Part shown: positions 13,790 through 16,094 of the stretch, piece by piece
How positions within the stretch are numbered: position 1 is the stretch's first letter
Layout of the letters: every line of letters begins with the position of its first letter
Assembly (NCBI GenBank): GCA_900544075.1
Contig: UQTJ01000054.1
Coordinates: 1-16,094 of the forward strand
Source of the DNA: an uncultured Bacteroides sp.
GTDB lineage: Bacteria > Bacteroidota > Bacteroidia > Bacteroidales > Bacteroidaceae
Reading direction: 5' to 3'
Length of the DNA: 16,094 nt
The notes under the pieces: generated by a model
Database searches by the model: none
What the model was told of the DNA's origin: nothing
The model's input: only the letters and a program-made list of their open reading frames with translations
Program-made: the position numbers and the translations under genes

Positions 13790-14001
13790 TTTCCCTTTTG
13801 TGAAATCGTGACAAATTCAAAGGGCTTCAAATTTTCACGCTCCCGATACTGTGAGACATGGAAGATAAGACAAGTAAATGGCTGCAGATTTGTATGGAAT
13901 ACCCAAATCTCTGATTTGCGGAAGGTTGCCAGACTAATCTGAAGTACATTAGAAAATCGGTACTTGGCGTTCGGACATTAACAGTAATTTTGCGGTGAAA
14001 A
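13790..14001 (-). ncRNA. Probable divergent leader, copy C
   Basis: Seen on the minus strand: CACAAAAGGGAAA (at 13790-13802) 23 nt before the ATG, matching the conserved block of copies A and B. In place of the tetraloop stem there is a different hairpin, CGTGA-AAATT ... AATTT-g-TCACG. The distal end TTTTCACCGCAAAATT matches TTTTTTCTGCAAAGTT of copy B. The TTCCC/GGGAA outer pairing is not kept. Membership is therefore likely but not proven. Confidence 0.4.
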
Positions 14002-14143
14002 TCTGACAAGCCGTGAATTGTCAGCATACAAAAAGCTTATAAAATATGCTTTTAGCAATTACAAAAAGGCGAATTTAAATTCAACTACAAAGGGATTATT
14101 CCACTTGTCTATCAATGATTTAGGAAGTTATCTTTCAATCATC

Positions 14144-14259
14144 CAATGTCCACATGTATTCATGTCCACACTTGTACATGTATACACCTATACATGTGAA
14201 CTTATATATACGTTTACATACAACCATGTATTAACGTCTATACAAATACATGTATACAA
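14144..14259. repeat. Cluster 1 of TACATGTATACA-type repeats
   Basis: Exact TACATGTATACA at 14175-14186 and 14247-14258 (72 bp apart), with many near matches between (TATACATGTG, TTACATAC, CATGTATT) and two ATGTCCACA copies 17 bp apart at the left end. The period is roughly 11-13 bp. The cluster lies between the broken lipoprotein gene and leader C. Possible binding sites of one regulator, or iteron-like sites. Confidence 0.6.
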
Positions 14260-14313
14260 AAAGCCACCACCAAATCATAAGACCTGATGATGGCTCAAAG
14301 CTATAAGACAATA

Positions 14314-14820
14314 TCAGTTGACGTAGGCGTAATTTACGTTGAAATAGGTGTCAGAAACCTTTGCAGTCGTAATAACCATTGACCTGTCAGAGTTCGTGAA
14401 ACAGTATTCAAGTGTTGCCTCGTTCGCAGGGGCAATCAGAGAATAATGCTCCTCCAGGTATTCTATGACCAGACGGCTGTTGAAGACCAGCTCCGTGTCT
14501 ATCACCGAATACAGTGCTCCATCTGAAGCAGAAAAACTATAGAGAATGCCCTCATTACCGTTGCCGGTTTTGTAAGTGAGTTGAATTGAACCGGATATTG
14601 TCGTCTCCGATACAAGACCATATCGTTTCATTGAAAAGTCCATGTAGTTCTTGACCTCGTCAACGGTTGCACCTTCAATGTGATAAGGTTACGTCCATAC
14701 TTTCAGCTCTGGCTGAAGCTCTTCAATATTTTCCAAAATGTCGTCTTCACCACAAGATGATAATACCAATGGAACTGCCATTATGAATGCGATAATGGCA
14801 AATGAGAGAGATTTTTTCAT
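14314..14820 (-). pseudogene. Lipoprotein gene broken by in-frame stop
   Basis: Seen: a 168-codon frame from ATG 14820 whose first residues MKKSLSFAII ... VPLVLSSC form a lipoprotein signal with lipobox cysteine at residue 23, followed by acidic GEDDILENIEELQPE. Codon 44 is TAA (plus-strand 14689-14691), after which the same frame continues without interruption to 14314 (PYHIEGATVDEV, then MKRYGLVSETTISGSI, ending YFNVNYAYVN). The downstream part could restart at ATG 14643 but would lack a signal. The lack of any shift in frame suggests one recent point mutation. The mature domain is strand-rich and not recognised. A sequencing error or stop read-through are alternatives. Confidence 0.7.
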
Positions 14821-14859
14821 GTTTCTAATATTTTGATTGTTGCTGACTTAACTATATTT

Positions 14860-14938
14860 GTGTATTCACGTGTACGTGTAAACATGTATATATTGCTACA
14901 TGTATACATATCCACACGTACACATGGCTACATCTACG
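14860..14938. repeat. Cluster 2 of TACATGTATACA-type repeats
   Basis: Exact TACATGTATACA at 14897-14908, with near matches AACATGTATA, CACGTGTACGTG, CACACGTACACATG and TACATCTACG around it. It lies 40-118 bp upstream of the lipoprotein start at 14820, where a promoter operator would sit. Same motif as the cluster at 14144-14259. Confidence 0.6.
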
Positions 14939-15342
14939 AACGTTTTATGAATAGAAATACTTCAGGCGCCGGTATCCCGAATCATGGAAAAGTATCATTA
15001 TGAGCACGATTTTAGACTTTGATTTAGTCGAAGTACGATGATACGGGCGCTTCGTAGTGCTTTAAGCGTATATTTTGCCTTTTTATCATAAAAAACGTGT
15101 GAAAATCATCTACTATACAAAATAATTCACTAGATTTGTATTTAGTGATAATATTGATTATTGTTTGTAATTTATTGAATTACAGCATCGTAAATTTACA
15201 ACAATTTTTACTAATCACTAAAAGCGTTCAGCGACTTACTTTTCATTGAATTTACATTAATTTACTGAAAATCAGTGATATGTAAGACTTTTATCTTATC
15301 AGTATGTTAACTTATTAATTCCACCAACGGATAGCTATCATT
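14939..15342. other. AT-rich intergenic gap with imperfect inverted repeats
   Basis: No gene seen. GCGCCGGTATC (14966-14976) and GATACGGGCGC (15040-15050) are inverted with one mismatch, and GTATCAT/ATGATAC lies nested inside. Further right is a 10-bp palindrome GTAAATTTAC (about 15191-15200) with several AATTTAC-like repeats. This could hold the promoter of the NTPase gene, but no clear TAnnTTTG was found. Confidence 0.4.
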
Positions 15343-16074
15343 ATGAAAGAAACTCCATCATCTACAGACATACAGAACAGTGCAGTTCAGGTATTGACTA
15401 ATACACAAAATACCATACATAGTTTTTATGGCATTGAATCATCGAATAACGAAAACCAAAGCGATATGTGCTGCGAGGAAAAAATATCAGATGGCGTAGT
15501 CTTGGATATGTATTATTATAGTGATTCGAGACCAAATTCGGTTGAACATGAAATAATACGCAAAGGAATACTTGAGCTTATTGAGAATCGTTTGGAAGAC
15601 AACAACATACTTTGTCTGTACGGAGATGATGGTGTAGGAGTAACGACGCTATTGTCTCAATTTGTTAAAAAACACTCCACACATTGTGTCAGCTACTTTT
15701 ATGACGGATTGAGCGTTATGTGGCTTAACCCGGAAGTGATGGAACATAGTATTGTGGATCAATTGTATTGGTTTGTATTTGGAGACGATGAGCATTTCAA
15801 CAGGAGTAACGCTCGAAATCATACTTTGGCCACATTGTGGACAAGTGTATCAAGAAAAGTCAAAAATGAGAATAGACCTCTCTATTTCGCATTCGATGGA
15901 TTTGATGACTTGCCGATAGAGAAAAAGGAAAGCGTAAAGCACCTTTTGGCCAATATGGATTGGAGTAGAGGTAGGTTTATATTTACCGGGAAAAAAGATA
16001 AAATAAAGGACTTATTGCCAACAGACAATAAATTGTCTATTCCTGACTTTATCATTGCGTCACCCAAATCATAA
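15343..16074 (+). CDS. STAND/NACHT-like NTPase, short, Walker A lysine missing
   Basis: Seen: 243 residues. After a polar N-terminus (1 to about 65) comes a P-loop NTPase domain: ILCLYGDDGVGVTTLLSQF, with Gly94, Gly99 and Thr101/102 placed as in GxxxxGK[ST] but Val100 where lysine belongs; Walker B PLYFAFDGFDDLP with Asp185 and the Asp188/189 pair typical of STAND proteins; then a sensor-like strand GRFIFTGKKDKIKDLLP. It ends at PDFIIASPKS, where full STAND proteins continue into winged-helix and repeat regions. Known: STAND NTPases act as signalling or phage-sensing switches. Inference: a truncated or regulatory form that may not hydrolyse ATP. Two stops follow closely in frame (TAA, CTC, TAA), and both other frames are open to the window end, so a frameshift is possible. 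Confidence 0.65.
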   Translation: MKETPSSTDIQNSAVQVLTNTQNTIHSFYGIESSNNENQSDMCCEEKISDGVVLDMYYYSDSRPNSVEHEIIRKGILELIENRLEDNNILCLYGDDGVGVTTLLSQFVKKHSTHCVSYFYDGLSVMWLNPEVMEHSIVDQLYWFVFGDDEHFNRSNARNHTLATLWTSVSRKVKNENRPLYFAFDGFDDLPIEKKESVKHLLANMDWSRGRFIFTGKKDKIKDLLPTDNKLSIPDFIIASPKS

Positions 16075-16094
16075 CTCTAACCAGTCATCAGTAT

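Noticed and set aside
14018..14287. 89-codon plus-strand ORF
   Set aside because: Its second half is the TACATGTATACA repeat cluster read as protein; composition is low-complexity and no start context is seen.

Overview
The window looks like accessory chromosome or integrative-element DNA from a gut Bacteroidales (Bacteroides, Phocaeicola or Parabacteroides type). Support for this: several promoters fit the Bacteroidetes -7 element TAnnTTTG, most genes have A-rich rather than Shine-Dalgarno start regions, the lipoprotein signals are of the expected type, and the gene content (DUF2958, SLOG/DUF1273, YolD plus Y-family polymerase, many unknown small proteins) is typical of conjugative-element cargo. 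No tRNA, rRNA, CRISPR array or complete transposase was seen.

Layout. (1) 2-3765, minus strand: a tight six-gene operon encoding a lipoprotein, two small unknown proteins, two membrane proteins and a winged-helix replication-initiator-like protein. A 15-bp hairpin surrounds the chosen start of the lipoprotein. (2) 4201-5663, plus strand: a serine-recombinase-like protein with a degenerate active site and a YqiA-like hydrolase fused to DUF1653, followed by a terminator-like hairpin. (3) 5781-6497, minus strand: an AT-rich gene weakly resembling the uracil-DNA-glycosylase superfamily. (4) 6708-7659, minus strand: DUF2958 plus an acidic unknown protein, behind a structured leader. (5) 8034-9936, plus strand: a Y-family translesion polymerase overlapping a YolD-like partner gene. 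(6) 10217-11292, minus strand: a phosphoribosyltransferase-like gene overlapping a SLOG/DUF1273 gene, behind a second copy of the leader. (7) 11552-12309: three direct repeats of about 211 bp, each with conserved inverted repeats, a consensus-like promoter and short ORFs. (8) 12495-13766, minus strand: two unknown genes, the second behind a probable divergent third leader. (9) 14144-14938: a lipoprotein gene broken by an in-frame stop, flanked by two clusters of TACATGTATACA-type repeats. (10) 15343-16074, plus strand: a short STAND-like NTPase lacking the Walker A lysine.

How the parts may work together. The window reads as a set of small cargo modules, not one pathway. The most striking non-coding signals are the tandem triplicated cassette (region 7) and the leader shared by the DUF2958 and phosphoribosyltransferase/SLOG operons, whose hairpins show compensatory base changes. 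Operons sharing that leader may form a post-transcriptionally controlled regulon. Functions of the large minus-strand operon, the two unknown genes in region 8 and the cassette remain unassigned.
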